Below are positions 1-6,994 of a stretch of DNA of 64,000 bases, in pieces. This stretch comes from Amycolatopsis vastitatis (GTDB lineage: Bacteria; Actinomycetota; Actinomycetes; Mycobacteriales; Pseudonocardiaceae), in contig NZ_NMUL01000012.1 in NCBI RefSeq assembly GCF_002234595.1, forward strand, positions 518,556-582,555. Reading direction: 5' to 3'. Every line of letters begins with the position of its first letter. Within the stretch, counting starts at the first letter, position 1. The notes beneath the pieces were generated by a model. It saw only the letters and a list, made by a program, of their open reading frames with translations, was not told the DNA's origin and ran no database searches. A program made the position numbers and the translations under genes.

Positions 1-1
1 G

Positions 2-418
2 ACCGACCCGACGCGCAAGATGTCGAAGTCGACGCGCGACGCGGCGGGCGTGGTGTTCGTCCTCGACGAGCCCGACCAGGTCCGCCGCAAGATCCGCCGC
101 GCGGTCACCGACGGCGGCTCGGTACCGGTGCACGCCCCGGACACCCGCCCGGGCATGGCGAACCTGCTGGAGATCCTGGCCGCGTGCCGGGGCGGCTCGC
201 CGTCGGACCTGGCGGAGGAGTTCTCCTCGTACGGAGCGGTGAAGGACGCCGTCGCCGACGCCGTGATCGAGGAGCTCCAGCCCCTGCGTGAACGAGCGTT
301 AACGCTGCTCGACGACGTCGCGGAGCTGGAGCGGGTCCGCAAGGCGGGCGCGGAACGCGCTCGCGAGCGCGGCTCGCACCGGCTCGACGCGGCGCTGCGG
401 ATGATCGGCGCTAACTGA
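2..418 (+). CDS. trpS: Tryptophan-tRNA ligase, C-terminal part (5' cut by window)
   Basis: The reading frame is open from base 2 and codes for the last 138 residues of a class I aminoacyl-tRNA synthetase. It begins with DPTRKMSKS; the KMSKS loop (bases 17-31) is the ATP-binding signature, and the following helical tail matches the anticodon-binding end of TrpRS (AAGVVFVLDEP, then a GGS...DTRPGMANLLEI stretch). The enzyme charges tRNA-Trp in the cytoplasm. The internal ATG at base 20 is the Met of KMSKS, not a start; the true start lies before the window. The stop overlaps the convergent NUDIX gene by 8 bp. TrpRS rather than TyrRS is judged from the tail sequence. Confidence 0.9.
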   Translation, partial: TDPTRKMSKSTRDAAGVVFVLDEPDQVRRKIRRAVTDGGSVPVHAPDTRPGMANLLEILAACRGGSPSDLAEEFSSYGAVKDAVADAVIEELQPLRERALTLLDDVAELERVRKAGAERARERGSHRLDAALRMIGAN

Positions 419-800
419 GCAGCTGCCGGAAGGCCGGGAGCAGGATCCGGTCGGCGGGCAGCCAGTCGACGTCGTCGAGGTCGTCGGGCCCGAGCCAGCG
501 CAACGCCCGGTGCTCGACGGCCCGCGGCTCGTCACCGGTCGAAACGAGCGAAGCCGCGTAGATCCGCAGGACCTTCCCGCCGGGGAGCGGGACGTCTTCG
601 CCGACGCGGTCGCCGACCTCGACGACGACGTCCAGCTCCTCGCTGCACTCGCGGGCCAGGGCGAAAGCCTCGGACTCCCCCTCCTCGACCCGGCCGCCGG
701 GCAGTTCCCACTGCCCCGCGTGCTTCGGCGGCCACGCCCGCTGCTGAGCCAGCAGCTTGCCGTCACGCACCAAGGCGGCTCCCACGATCACAGCGTTCAC
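411..800 (-). CDS. NUDIX hydrolase (MutT-like)
   Basis: A 129-residue NUDIX protein, the usual size of MutT-type pyrophosphohydrolases that hydrolyse nucleoside diphosphate-linked compounds such as oxidised dNTPs. The Nudix box spans about residues 36-58 (GGRVEEGE... then RECSEELDV); the Gly normally near its end is Asp. QWELPGG just before it is typical of the (d)CTP/8-oxo-dGTP group. The start is the GTG at 798-800: residues further upstream lie in the frame overlapping the histidine kinase, and the only valine just before is GTA. The gene lies downstream of the two-component genes on the same strand with 11 bp between. Substrate cannot be deduced. Confidence 0.85.
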   Translation of the reverse strand: MNAVIVGAALVRDGKLLAQQRAWPPKHAGQWELPGGRVEEGESEAFALARECSEELDVVVEVGDRVGEDVPLPGGKVLRIYAASLVSTGDEPRAVEHRALRWLGPDDLDDVDWLPADRILLPAFRQLLS

Positions 801-811
801 AGTCCCGGAAC

Positions 812-2134
812 TTACCCGGAAGCCCCGCCGGGGACCGCACGCCAGGCGACCACGAAGCGCGCGCCGCCGTCCGGCGACTCGGCCACCTGGACCCGGCCTC
901 CCCGCCGCCGCACGGTCTCGGCCACCATCGCCAGGCCCAGTCCCGTGCCGCCGGAGGACCGGGCGCGGTCGTCGGCGATCCGGTAGAACCGGTCGAACAC
1001 CTTCTCCCGGTGCTCCGGGGCGATGCCCGGCCCGTCGTCGTCGACCACCACCCGCACGGACGAGCGGGACGCGAGCACCGAGACGACGATCTGGCCGCGC
1101 GCGTAGCGGCACGCGTTACGCAGCAGGTTGTCGAGCACCAGTTCCACCTCGGCGTGCGCGGCGGACGCCCAGGCCTGCGCGACCGCGTTGCTGACCCGCG
1201 TCTCCGGCGCCCCGGCCGGTAGCCGGGCCACCGCCGCGCGGACCTCGCTCACCAGCTCGACCGGCTCCGGCTGCGGCACCTCCCCCGCGTCCGAACGGGC
1301 CAGCGACAGCAGCCCGTCCAGCAGCGCCGACAACCGCTCGGCTTCAGTGAGGATGTCCGAAAGCGTCTCCTGCGCCAGCTCCGGATCGGGGTTGGCGACG
1401 GCGACCTCGGCCTGCACCCGGATCGACGCGACCGGCGAGCGCAGCTCGTGCGCGGCGTCGCCGGTGAAGCGCCGCAGCCGTTCGCTCGCCTGCTCCTGCC
1501 GCTCGAGCAGGGCGTTGAACTCCTCCGCGAGCGCGCGCAGCTCGTCGTGCGAGTCCGGCAGCGTCAGCCGCGCCCCCGGTGGCAGCGACCGCACCGAGCC
1601 GCGCATGCGCGCGACCGGCCGCAGTGCCAGCCGCACCACCAGCCACGTCGCGAAGCCCGCCACCAGCGCGCCGATCGACGCGACGACCACCAGCCACACG
1701 CCGCCGTAGTGCACCGCGGCGGAGAACCCGACCAGGCCGGCGCCGGCGACGACCAGCCGTTGCGCACCGTCCGGCGCGCTGACGACCGTGCCCAGGTACC
1801 GCGCGCCGTCCCGCTGCACCGGCTGTCCCGCCTTGAGCGCCGAGATGTCCGCGGGGCCGAGCCCGGCCGGGGCACCGCCGTCCACCGGAGCACCCGCGAT
1901 GTCCAGCAGCCGCAGCGTGACCGGGGCCGCGCCGGACAGCGGCCGGCCGGCGCTCACCTCGGCACCGGCCGGGCCGAGCGCGCTCACCAGCTCGCGGTCG
2001 ACCGAGTCGATGAGCAGCGGAGAGAGGCTCGACGCGGCGAGCGCCGCCAGGCCGAGCAGGCAGGCCAGGGTGATCGTCGCGGCCAGCACGGTGATCCGGG
2101 CCTGCAGGGACCGGCCCCGCCACCACGAGATCAC
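812..2134 (-). CDS. Sensor histidine kinase, HAMP type
   Basis: A 440-residue inner-membrane sensor kinase. TM1 is about residues 14-37 and TM2 about 146-170, with an extracytoplasmic region of roughly 105 residues between them. A HAMP segment follows, then the H-box HELRSP with the phospho-accepting His229, N-box (DNLLRNACRYA, about 335-345), G1 (DDDGPGI, about 365-371), F-box (FDRFYR) and G2 (GGTGLGL, about 395-401), so all catalytic boxes are intact. It is translationally coupled to the response regulator: its ATG overlaps the regulator's stop (ATGA). Together they form a two-component system. The stimulus is unknown; the divergent LolA-like gene is the obvious candidate target. Confidence 0.93.
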   Translation of the reverse strand: MISWWRGRSLQARITVLAATITLACLLGLAALAASSLSPLLIDSVDRELVSALGPAGAEVSAGRPLSGAAPVTLRLLDIAGAPVDGGAPAGLGPADISALKAGQPVQRDGARYLGTVVSAPDGAQRLVVAGAGLVGFSAAVHYGGVWLVVVASIGALVAGFATWLVVRLALRPVARMRGSVRSLPPGARLTLPDSHDELRALAEEFNALLERQEQASERLRRFTGDAAHELRSPVASIRVQAEVAVANPDPELAQETLSDILTEAERLSALLDGLLSLARSDAGEVPQPEPVELVSEVRAAVARLPAGAPETRVSNAVAQAWASAAHAEVELVLDNLLRNACRYARGQIVVSVLASRSSVRVVVDDDGPGIAPEHREKVFDRFYRIADDRARSSGGTGLGLAMVAETVRRRGGRVQVAESPDGGARFVVAWRAVPGGASG

Positions 2135-2847
2135 GGGGTGATGACCTCGTCGAGCTCCGCGTCGGACGCCAGGTAGCCGTGCCCGCGTACGGTCCGCAGG
2201 AGCGCGCCGGCGCCGACCGCGTCGAGCTTGCGCCGCACGTAACCGACGTAGACCTCGACGAGGTTGCGCGTCACGGCCTGCTCTTCGCCCCAGACCGCGC
2301 GCAGCAGCTCGTCCTTCGTCACGACCGTGCCCGCCCGCCCGACGAGCACGTCGAGCAGCGCGAACTCGCGCGGGCTGAGGCCGACCTCCTCGCCGTTCCA
2401 GTGCACCTGCCGCAACCCGCGGTCGACCTCCAGCGCGCCGAGCCGCAGCGTGCCGCGGCCGGCGTCCGGCCCCACCCGGCGCAGCACCGCGCGGACCTGC
2501 GCGACCAGCACCACGAAGGAGAACGGCTTGACGAGGTAACCGTCGGCGCCGAGGTCGAGGCCGTCGGCCTGGTCGATCTCGCCGTCCTTGGCCGAGACCA
2601 GCAGCACCGGCGTGGTGACGCCGTCCTTGCGCAGCCGCTCCAGCACGCGGTAGCCGGACAGGCCCGGCAGCATGATGTCGAGCAGCACGACGTCGAACGA
2701 GCCGGTGCTCGCCAGTTGCAGCCCGCTGGGGCCGTCCGCGGCGGTGACCACGTCCATCCCCTCCGCGCGCAGCCCGCGCTGCAGGGCCTTCCGCACGCCC
2801 GGTTCGTCGTCGACCACCAGCACCCGAGGTTTCACGAGACTCATCAT
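2131..2847 (-). CDS. OmpR/PhoB-family response regulator
   Basis: A 238-residue regulator with an N-terminal receiver domain (acidic pair D13/D14, phospho-acceptor Asp57 in LLDIMLPG, conserved Lys107 in LVKPF) and a C-terminal winged helix of OmpR type (LSPREFALLDVL ... GHGYLA, about residues 140-230). It is the partner of the downstream histidine kinase, with 4-bp overlapping stop/start. Two tandem ATGs at 2847 and 2844 are both possible starts; no clear Shine-Dalgarno precedes them. Three TCTCAGC copies in the divergent intergenic region just upstream are a likely binding site for this protein (see regulatory entry), suggesting self-control and control of the opposite operon. Confidence 0.93.
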   Translation of the reverse strand: MMSLVKPRVLVVDDEPGVRKALQRGLRAEGMDVVTAADGPSGLQLASTGSFDVVLLDIMLPGLSGYRVLERLRKDGVTTPVLLVSAKDGEIDQADGLDLGADGYLVKPFSFVVLVAQVRAVLRRVGPDAGRGTLRLGALEVDRGLRQVHWNGEEVGLSPREFALLDVLVGRAGTVVTKDELLRAVWGEEQAVTRNLVEVYVGYVRRKLDAVGAGALLRTVRGHGYLASDAELDEVITP

Positions 2848-2875
2848 GGCCGGTTCGCGCAGGTCGTGCCTCGGT

Positions 2876-2926
2876 TCTCAGCGCGATCTCAGCGTGGGAG
2901 GGAGAACCTTCAGGGGTATCTCAGCC
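2876..2926. promoter_or_regulatory. Candidate OmpR-type operator: three TCTCAGC direct repeats
   Basis: TCTCAGC occurs at 2876, 2887 and 2919 in the divergent region between the response regulator and the LolA-like gene. The first two form an 11-bp tandem repeat (one helical turn) and the third follows after 32 bp (about three turns), so all lie on one face of the helix. OmpR-family regulators bind such 11-bp direct repeats; that the neighbouring regulator binds here is inference. Confidence 0.5.
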
Positions 2927-2995
2927 TCGAGAGGGAAGCGTCGTGGCCAGGGAGCCGGGCACACTCGAGCCCGGGCACACCACAGGGAGAGACGC

Positions 2996-4096
2996 ATGAA
3001 ACCGAAGACGAAGGGCATCACCGCCGCGGTCGTCGGCACCGCGCTCGGTGCGGGCGGCCTCGCGTTCGTCGCGATGCCGGCCAGCGCCGACGACAAGCCC
3101 GCCCTGCCGCAGATCAGCGCCGAGGACCTCGTGCAGTCGGTCGCGCAGGCGAAGCCGGGCGCGTTCGACGGCACGGTGAAGGTCAGCAACGACCTCGGCC
3201 TGCCCGCGATGGCGGGGAACGCGCTGCCGGGGGCGTCGGCGCTGAAAATGGACTCGGCGCACATCTTCAGCGACGGCGCGGGCAAGAGCCGCCTCGCCGT
3301 CACGCAGGGGGCCAGCCAGGAGACCGTGGTCCACGACGGCACGACCGTCTGGGACTACAGCTCCAAGACGAACACCGCGACGAAGGTGACCGTCCCGGCC
3401 GATGTGGCCAAGCAGAAGGGCGCGGGCAGCGAGAAGACGCCCGACCCGGTCACGGCGTCGGCGGAACTGCTCGCGAAGGTCCGCGAGAGCAGCACGGTGT
3501 CGGTCGACGGCACCGCGACCGTCGCCGGCCGCCCGGCGTACGAGCTGGTCCTGACGCCGAAGCCGACCGAGCGGACGCTGCTGCGCGAGATCCGCGTCGC
3601 GGTCGACTCGCAGACGCGGATGCCGCTGCGGGTGTCGGTGCTGAGCAACGGGACGGCGACGCCGGCGCTCGAGGTCGCGTTCACCGAGGTCGAGTTCACC
3701 CAGCAGCCGGCCGACCTGTTCACCTTCACCCCGCCGAAGGGCGCCAAGGTGCAGGAGAAGTCGCCGACGATCGACCAGAAGGACAAGGACCTGGCCGAGC
3801 AGGCCAAGCAGGACGTCAAGGTCGTCGGCGACGGCTGGGACACCGTCGTCACCGGCAAGGTCCCGGCGGACGCGCTGAACGCGGCGCCGAAGCAGCAGTC
3901 CGGTCGTGAAGGCCGTGGCGGCAACGTGGACCCGAAGGCGCTGCTCGAGCGGTTCGCCAAGAAGGTCAACGGCACCTGGGGCAGCGGCTACCTCGTCACC
4001 ACTAAGGTCGGCAGCGCGGTGCTGACCGACGACGGCCGGTTCGCGGCCGGTGCGGTGCCGGAGCAGGTCCTGTACGAAGCGCTGGGTCAGAAGTGA
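2996..4096 (+). CDS. Secreted LolA/LppX-like fold protein
   Basis: A 366-residue exported protein: N-terminal signal peptide (basic KPKTKG, hydrophobic stretch, AMPASA-DD cleavage about residue 32), no lipobox cysteine. The mature part resembles the outer membrane lipoprotein-sorting (LolA-like/DUF2092-type) fold, with WDYSSKTNTATK, PAYELVLTPK and VAVDSQTRMPLRV segments typical of that half-barrel. In actinobacteria such proteins sit outside the membrane and may bind lipid or modulate sensor kinases; the exact role is unknown. ATG at 2996 follows GGGAGAGAC. It is the first gene of an operon with the ABC exporter (GTGA overlap), opposite the two-component genes. Confidence 0.75.
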   Translation: MKPKTKGITAAVVGTALGAGGLAFVAMPASADDKPALPQISAEDLVQSVAQAKPGAFDGTVKVSNDLGLPAMAGNALPGASALKMDSAHIFSDGAGKSRLAVTQGASQETVVHDGTTVWDYSSKTNTATKVTVPADVAKQKGAGSEKTPDPVTASAELLAKVRESSTVSVDGTATVAGRPAYELVLTPKPTERTLLREIRVAVDSQTRMPLRVSVLSNGTATPALEVAFTEVEFTQQPADLFTFTPPKGAKVQEKSPTIDQKDKDLAEQAKQDVKVVGDGWDTVVTGKVPADALNAAPKQQSGREGRGGNVDPKALLERFAKKVNGTWGSGYLVTTKVGSAVLTDDGRFAAGAVPEQVLYEALGQK

Positions 4097-5067
4097 CCAG
4101 CACTGCTGTCGAGTCCGGGGCGGACGTCTCTTCGGAGGCGTCCGCCCCGGCGGTCCCGCTGGCCGCGCGCACCCGGGGCCTGCGCAAGGTTTACGGCAGC
4201 ACGGTCGCGGTGGACCACGTCGACCTCGACATCCCGGCGGGCGCGGTCGTGGGGATGCTCGGGCCGAACGGCTCGGGCAAGACGACGACGATCCGGATGC
4301 TGCTCGGCCTGGTCCGGCCGACCGAGGGCGAGGTCGAGCTGCTCGGCCGTCCGATGCCGGACGCCGCCGCGCACGCGTTGCCGGACGTCGGCGCGCTGGT
4401 CGAAGGGCCGGGCTTCCACCCGTTCCTGTCCGGGCGCGACAACCTGCTGCGCTTCGCCGCGGCGGAACCGCGGTTGTCGTCGGCCGGGATCCCCCGCGCC
4501 GTCGACACCGCTTTGGAGCGCGTCGGCCTGACCGGCGCGGCGCGGCGGCGGTATCGCGGTTACTCGCTCGGCATGAAGCAGCGGCTCGGGCTCGCTTCGG
4601 CGTTGCTCGTGCCGCGGAAGATGGTCGTGCTCGACGAGCCGACCAACGGTCTCGACCCCGCGGGTACCAGGGAGATCCGCAGGATCATGGCCGAGCTGCA
4701 CGCGGAGGGCGTCACCGTGCTGGTGTCGTCGCACCTGCTGGCCGAGGTGGAGGCGACGTGCACGCACGTGGCCGTGCTGCAGGCCGGCAACGTCGTCGCG
4801 CAGGGCGAGCTGGCGGAGCTGCTGGAGTCCGGGAACGCGGCCCTGCTGGTCCGCACGCCGGACGCGGAGCAGGCGGTGGAAGTGCTGCGCGAGAACCGGA
4901 TCGGCGCGCGGCTCACGCCGGACGGCGTCCGCGCGGATCTGACGGCGACGGAAGCACCGCGGGTGCTGCAGGTCCTGGTGGGCGCGGGGGTCGCGGTCCA
5001 CGAGGCGACACGGGCCCGCACCGGGCTGGAAGACCTGTTCGCGCGGCTGACGGAGGGGTCGGAATGA
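4093..5067 (+). CDS. ABC exporter ATP-binding protein
   Basis: A 324-residue ABC ATPase with Walker A GPNGSGKTTT, signature YSLGMKQR, Walker B MVVLDEPTNGLDP and a switch His in VSSHLL. It matches the CcmA/DrrA/NatA-like group that partners ABC-2 membrane proteins; the roughly 90-residue C-terminal extension is also typical of that group. The GTG start at 4093 overlaps the stop of the LolA-like gene and its own stop overlaps the permease ATG, so the three genes are translated together. The exported substrate is not evident; antibiotic, peptide or lipid export are all possible. Confidence 0.93.
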   Translation: MTSTAVESGADVSSEASAPAVPLAARTRGLRKVYGSTVAVDHVDLDIPAGAVVGMLGPNGSGKTTTIRMLLGLVRPTEGEVELLGRPMPDAAAHALPDVGALVEGPGFHPFLSGRDNLLRFAAAEPRLSSAGIPRAVDTALERVGLTGAARRRYRGYSLGMKQRLGLASALLVPRKMVVLDEPTNGLDPAGTREIRRIMAELHAEGVTVLVSSHLLAEVEATCTHVAVLQAGNVVAQGELAELLESGNAALLVRTPDAEQAVEVLRENRIGARLTPDGVRADLTATEAPRVLQVLVGAGVAVHEATRARTGLEDLFARLTEGSE

Positions 5068-5936
5068 CGGCGGTCCTCGAAGCACCGGCGGCCCGCACGG
5101 GCCACGACACGGTGCCCTTGACCCGGCTGCTGGCCGCGGAGCTGCGCTGGATCTTCCGGCGGCCGCGCACGCTCGCCGTGCTGGGCCTGCTGGCCCTGAT
5201 CCCGGTGGTGATCGGCATCGGCTTGACGCTGGTGAGCGGGCCGCCCGACGCCGGCGGACCGAACCCCGACGGCGCGTTGCTGGCGTCCGCGGTCAACAAC
5301 GCGTTCGTCCTGCCCATCGCGGCGATCGTGATGTCGCTGGCGCTGCTGCTCCCGCTGGCCTCGGCCATGGCGGGCGCGGACGCGATCGCGGGAGAGACCT
5401 CGCACGGCACGCTGCGCGGCTGGCTGATCGCCCCGGTCGGCCGCGGCCGGCTGCTGGCGGTCAAGGCGTTCGGCGTCGCGACGGTGTCGGTCGTTTCGGT
5501 GCTGGCGATGTGCGTGACGGGCGTGGTGACGGGGCTCATCATCAACGGCACGGACTCGCTGTTCACGCTATCGGGCACGACGTTGTCGCTGGGCGGCGCG
5601 CTGGCGCGGATCCTGCTCGTCGCGGGCTGGGTGGTGCTGCAGCTGTGGGCGGTCGGCGCGGTGGCGCTGGCGATCTCCAGCTGGACCGAGCACCCGATGC
5701 TGGTGGTGGCTTCGGTCCTGGCGGGCGACATCGTGTTCACGATCCTCGGGTTCCTGACGTCGCTTGACTGGCTGCACCCGTTCCTGCTGACGCAGAACTG
5801 GTCGGTGGCGCCGGCGGAAGTGCTGCAGGACCCGATGGGCACGCAGATGCTCGGCGAGGGCGCCCTGCGGGCCGCGTGCTACATCGTGATCGGCCTGTCC
5901 CTGGCCTACGCACGCCTGTCCACTCGCGACGGCTGA
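5064..5936 (+). CDS. ABC-2 type permease
   Basis: A 290-residue integral membrane protein with about six hydrophobic helices (first ending near VIGIGLTLV, last near CYIVIGLSLAYARL). It has the ABC-2 layout: a short cytoplasmic N-terminus, a long segment between TM1 and TM2, and the motif GAD-IAGETSHGTLRGWLIAPVGR that contacts the ATPase. It forms the channel for the preceding ATP-binding subunit and is coupled to it by an ATGA overlap. It ends just before a hairpin shared with the convergent thiQ. Confidence 0.9.
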   Translation: MTAVLEAPAARTGHDTVPLTRLLAAELRWIFRRPRTLAVLGLLALIPVVIGIGLTLVSGPPDAGGPNPDGALLASAVNNAFVLPIAAIVMSLALLLPLASAMAGADAIAGETSHGTLRGWLIAPVGRGRLLAVKAFGVATVSVVSVLAMCVTGVVTGLIINGTDSLFTLSGTTLSLGGALARILLVAGWVVLQLWAVGAVALAISSWTEHPMLVVASVLAGDIVFTILGFLTSLDWLHPFLLTQNWSVAPAEVLQDPMGTQMLGEGALRAACYIVIGLSLAYARLSTRDG

Positions 5937-5941
5937 GACCG

Positions 5942-5987
5942 GTCGTGAGTGAGAAACAGTGTTAGAACACTGTTTCTCACTCACGAC
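5942..5987. terminator. Perfect palindromic hairpin, copy 1 of a family
   Basis: Inverted repeat with 22-bp arms (5942-5963 and 5966-5987) and a 2-bp centre AG. It lies between two convergent genes and its right arm contains the thiQ stop codon (5981-5983). No U-tract follows, but the stem would end transcripts from both sides. Closely related hairpins occur at 40063-40110 and 49292-49337. Confidence 0.75.
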
Positions 5988-6994
5988 AACCCGACCACCG
6001 CAAGGCCGTCGGGGTCCAGCGTGAGGTGCACCGCGTCGCCGGCGCGCAGGTCCGAAGCCGCCGGGGCGACCGCGTCCACTGTGGACTCGGTCAGCCGCAC
6101 CACCAGCCGCACGTGCTCACGCCGGTGGACCGCCGCCACGACCTCGCCCGGCACGCCTTCGGCCGCCACCCGCAGTGCGTGCGGCCGCATGCCCAGCCGC
6201 ACCGGGCCGTCGTCGACGTCCGGCAGTGCCACGTCGCCCAGCTCCGTGTGCACGTGCCCGGCCGCCGCAGTTCCGTCCACGAACGTCGTCACCCCCAGGA
6301 ACCGGGCCACGCCGTCGTCGGCCGGGTTGCGCCACACCCGCCGGACCGCGCCCTCCTGACGGACTTCGCCGGCGTCGAGAACCGCGACCCGGTCGGCCAG
6401 CGTGAACGCCTCCTCCTGGTCGTGCGTCACCAGCAGCGCCGTGATCTTGCTGCGCCGCAGCAGGTCCGCCAGGTCGATGGCCAGCTGCTCGCGCAACCCG
6501 GCGTCCAAACCGGACAGTGGCTCGTCGAGCAGCAGCAACCGCGGTTTCGGCGCCAGCGCCCGGGCCAGCGCCACCCGCTGGGCCTGACCGCCGGACAGCT
6601 CCGTCACCCGCCGTCGTTCGAAGCCGGAGAGTCCCACCAGCTCCAGCAGCTCGGCCACGCGCGGAGCCCACGAAGCCCGCGGCACGCCGTGCATCCGCAG
6701 GCCGAACGCGATGTTCGCGGCGACGTCGCGGTGGCCGAACAGCTGGCCGTCCTGGAACACCAGCCCGAACCCGCGCCGGTGCACCGGCACCGCGCCCAGG
6801 TCCTCGCCGTCCCAGCTGACCGAGCCGTGCGCCGACGGCTCCAGCCCGGTGATCGCGCGCAGCAGCGTCGACTTCCCCGATCCTGACGGGCCGAGCAGCG
6901 CCAGCACCTCGCCGTCGGCGATGTCCAGGCGGACGTCGCGGACCGCCGCGAACGATCCATAGTGGACGGTCAGGTCCCGCACCGACAGCGCCAT
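5981..6994 (-). CDS. thiQ: Thiamine ABC transporter ATP-binding protein
   Basis: A 337-residue importer-type ATPase: Walker A GPSGSGKST (about residues 35-43), signature LSGGQ (about 133-137), Walker B PRLLLLDEPLSGLD, switch VTHDQEE, and a C-terminal TOBE-like extension (RLGMRPHALRV). It energises the ThiP permease to import thiamine or its phosphates. ATG at 6994 shares one base with the thiP stop (TGATG). The assignment to thiamine rests on the ThiB-type binding protein and the TPP riboswitch at the head of the operon; on its own it could be an iron or polyamine ATPase. The stop lies inside a terminator-like hairpin. Confidence 0.85.
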   Translation of the reverse strand: MALSVRDLTVHYGSFAAVRDVRLDIADGEVLALLGPSGSGKSTLLRAITGLEPSAHGSVSWDGEDLGAVPVHRRGFGLVFQDGQLFGHRDVAANIAFGLRMHGVPRASWAPRVAELLELVGLSGFERRRVTELSGGQAQRVALARALAPKPRLLLLDEPLSGLDAGLREQLAIDLADLLRRSKITALLVTHDQEEAFTLADRVAVLDAGEVRQEGAVRRVWRNPADDGVARFLGVTTFVDGTAAAGHVHTELGDVALPDVDDGPVRLGMRPHALRVAAEGVPGEVVAAVHRREHVRLVVRLTESTVDAVAPAASDLRAGDAVHLTLDPDGLAVVGLS

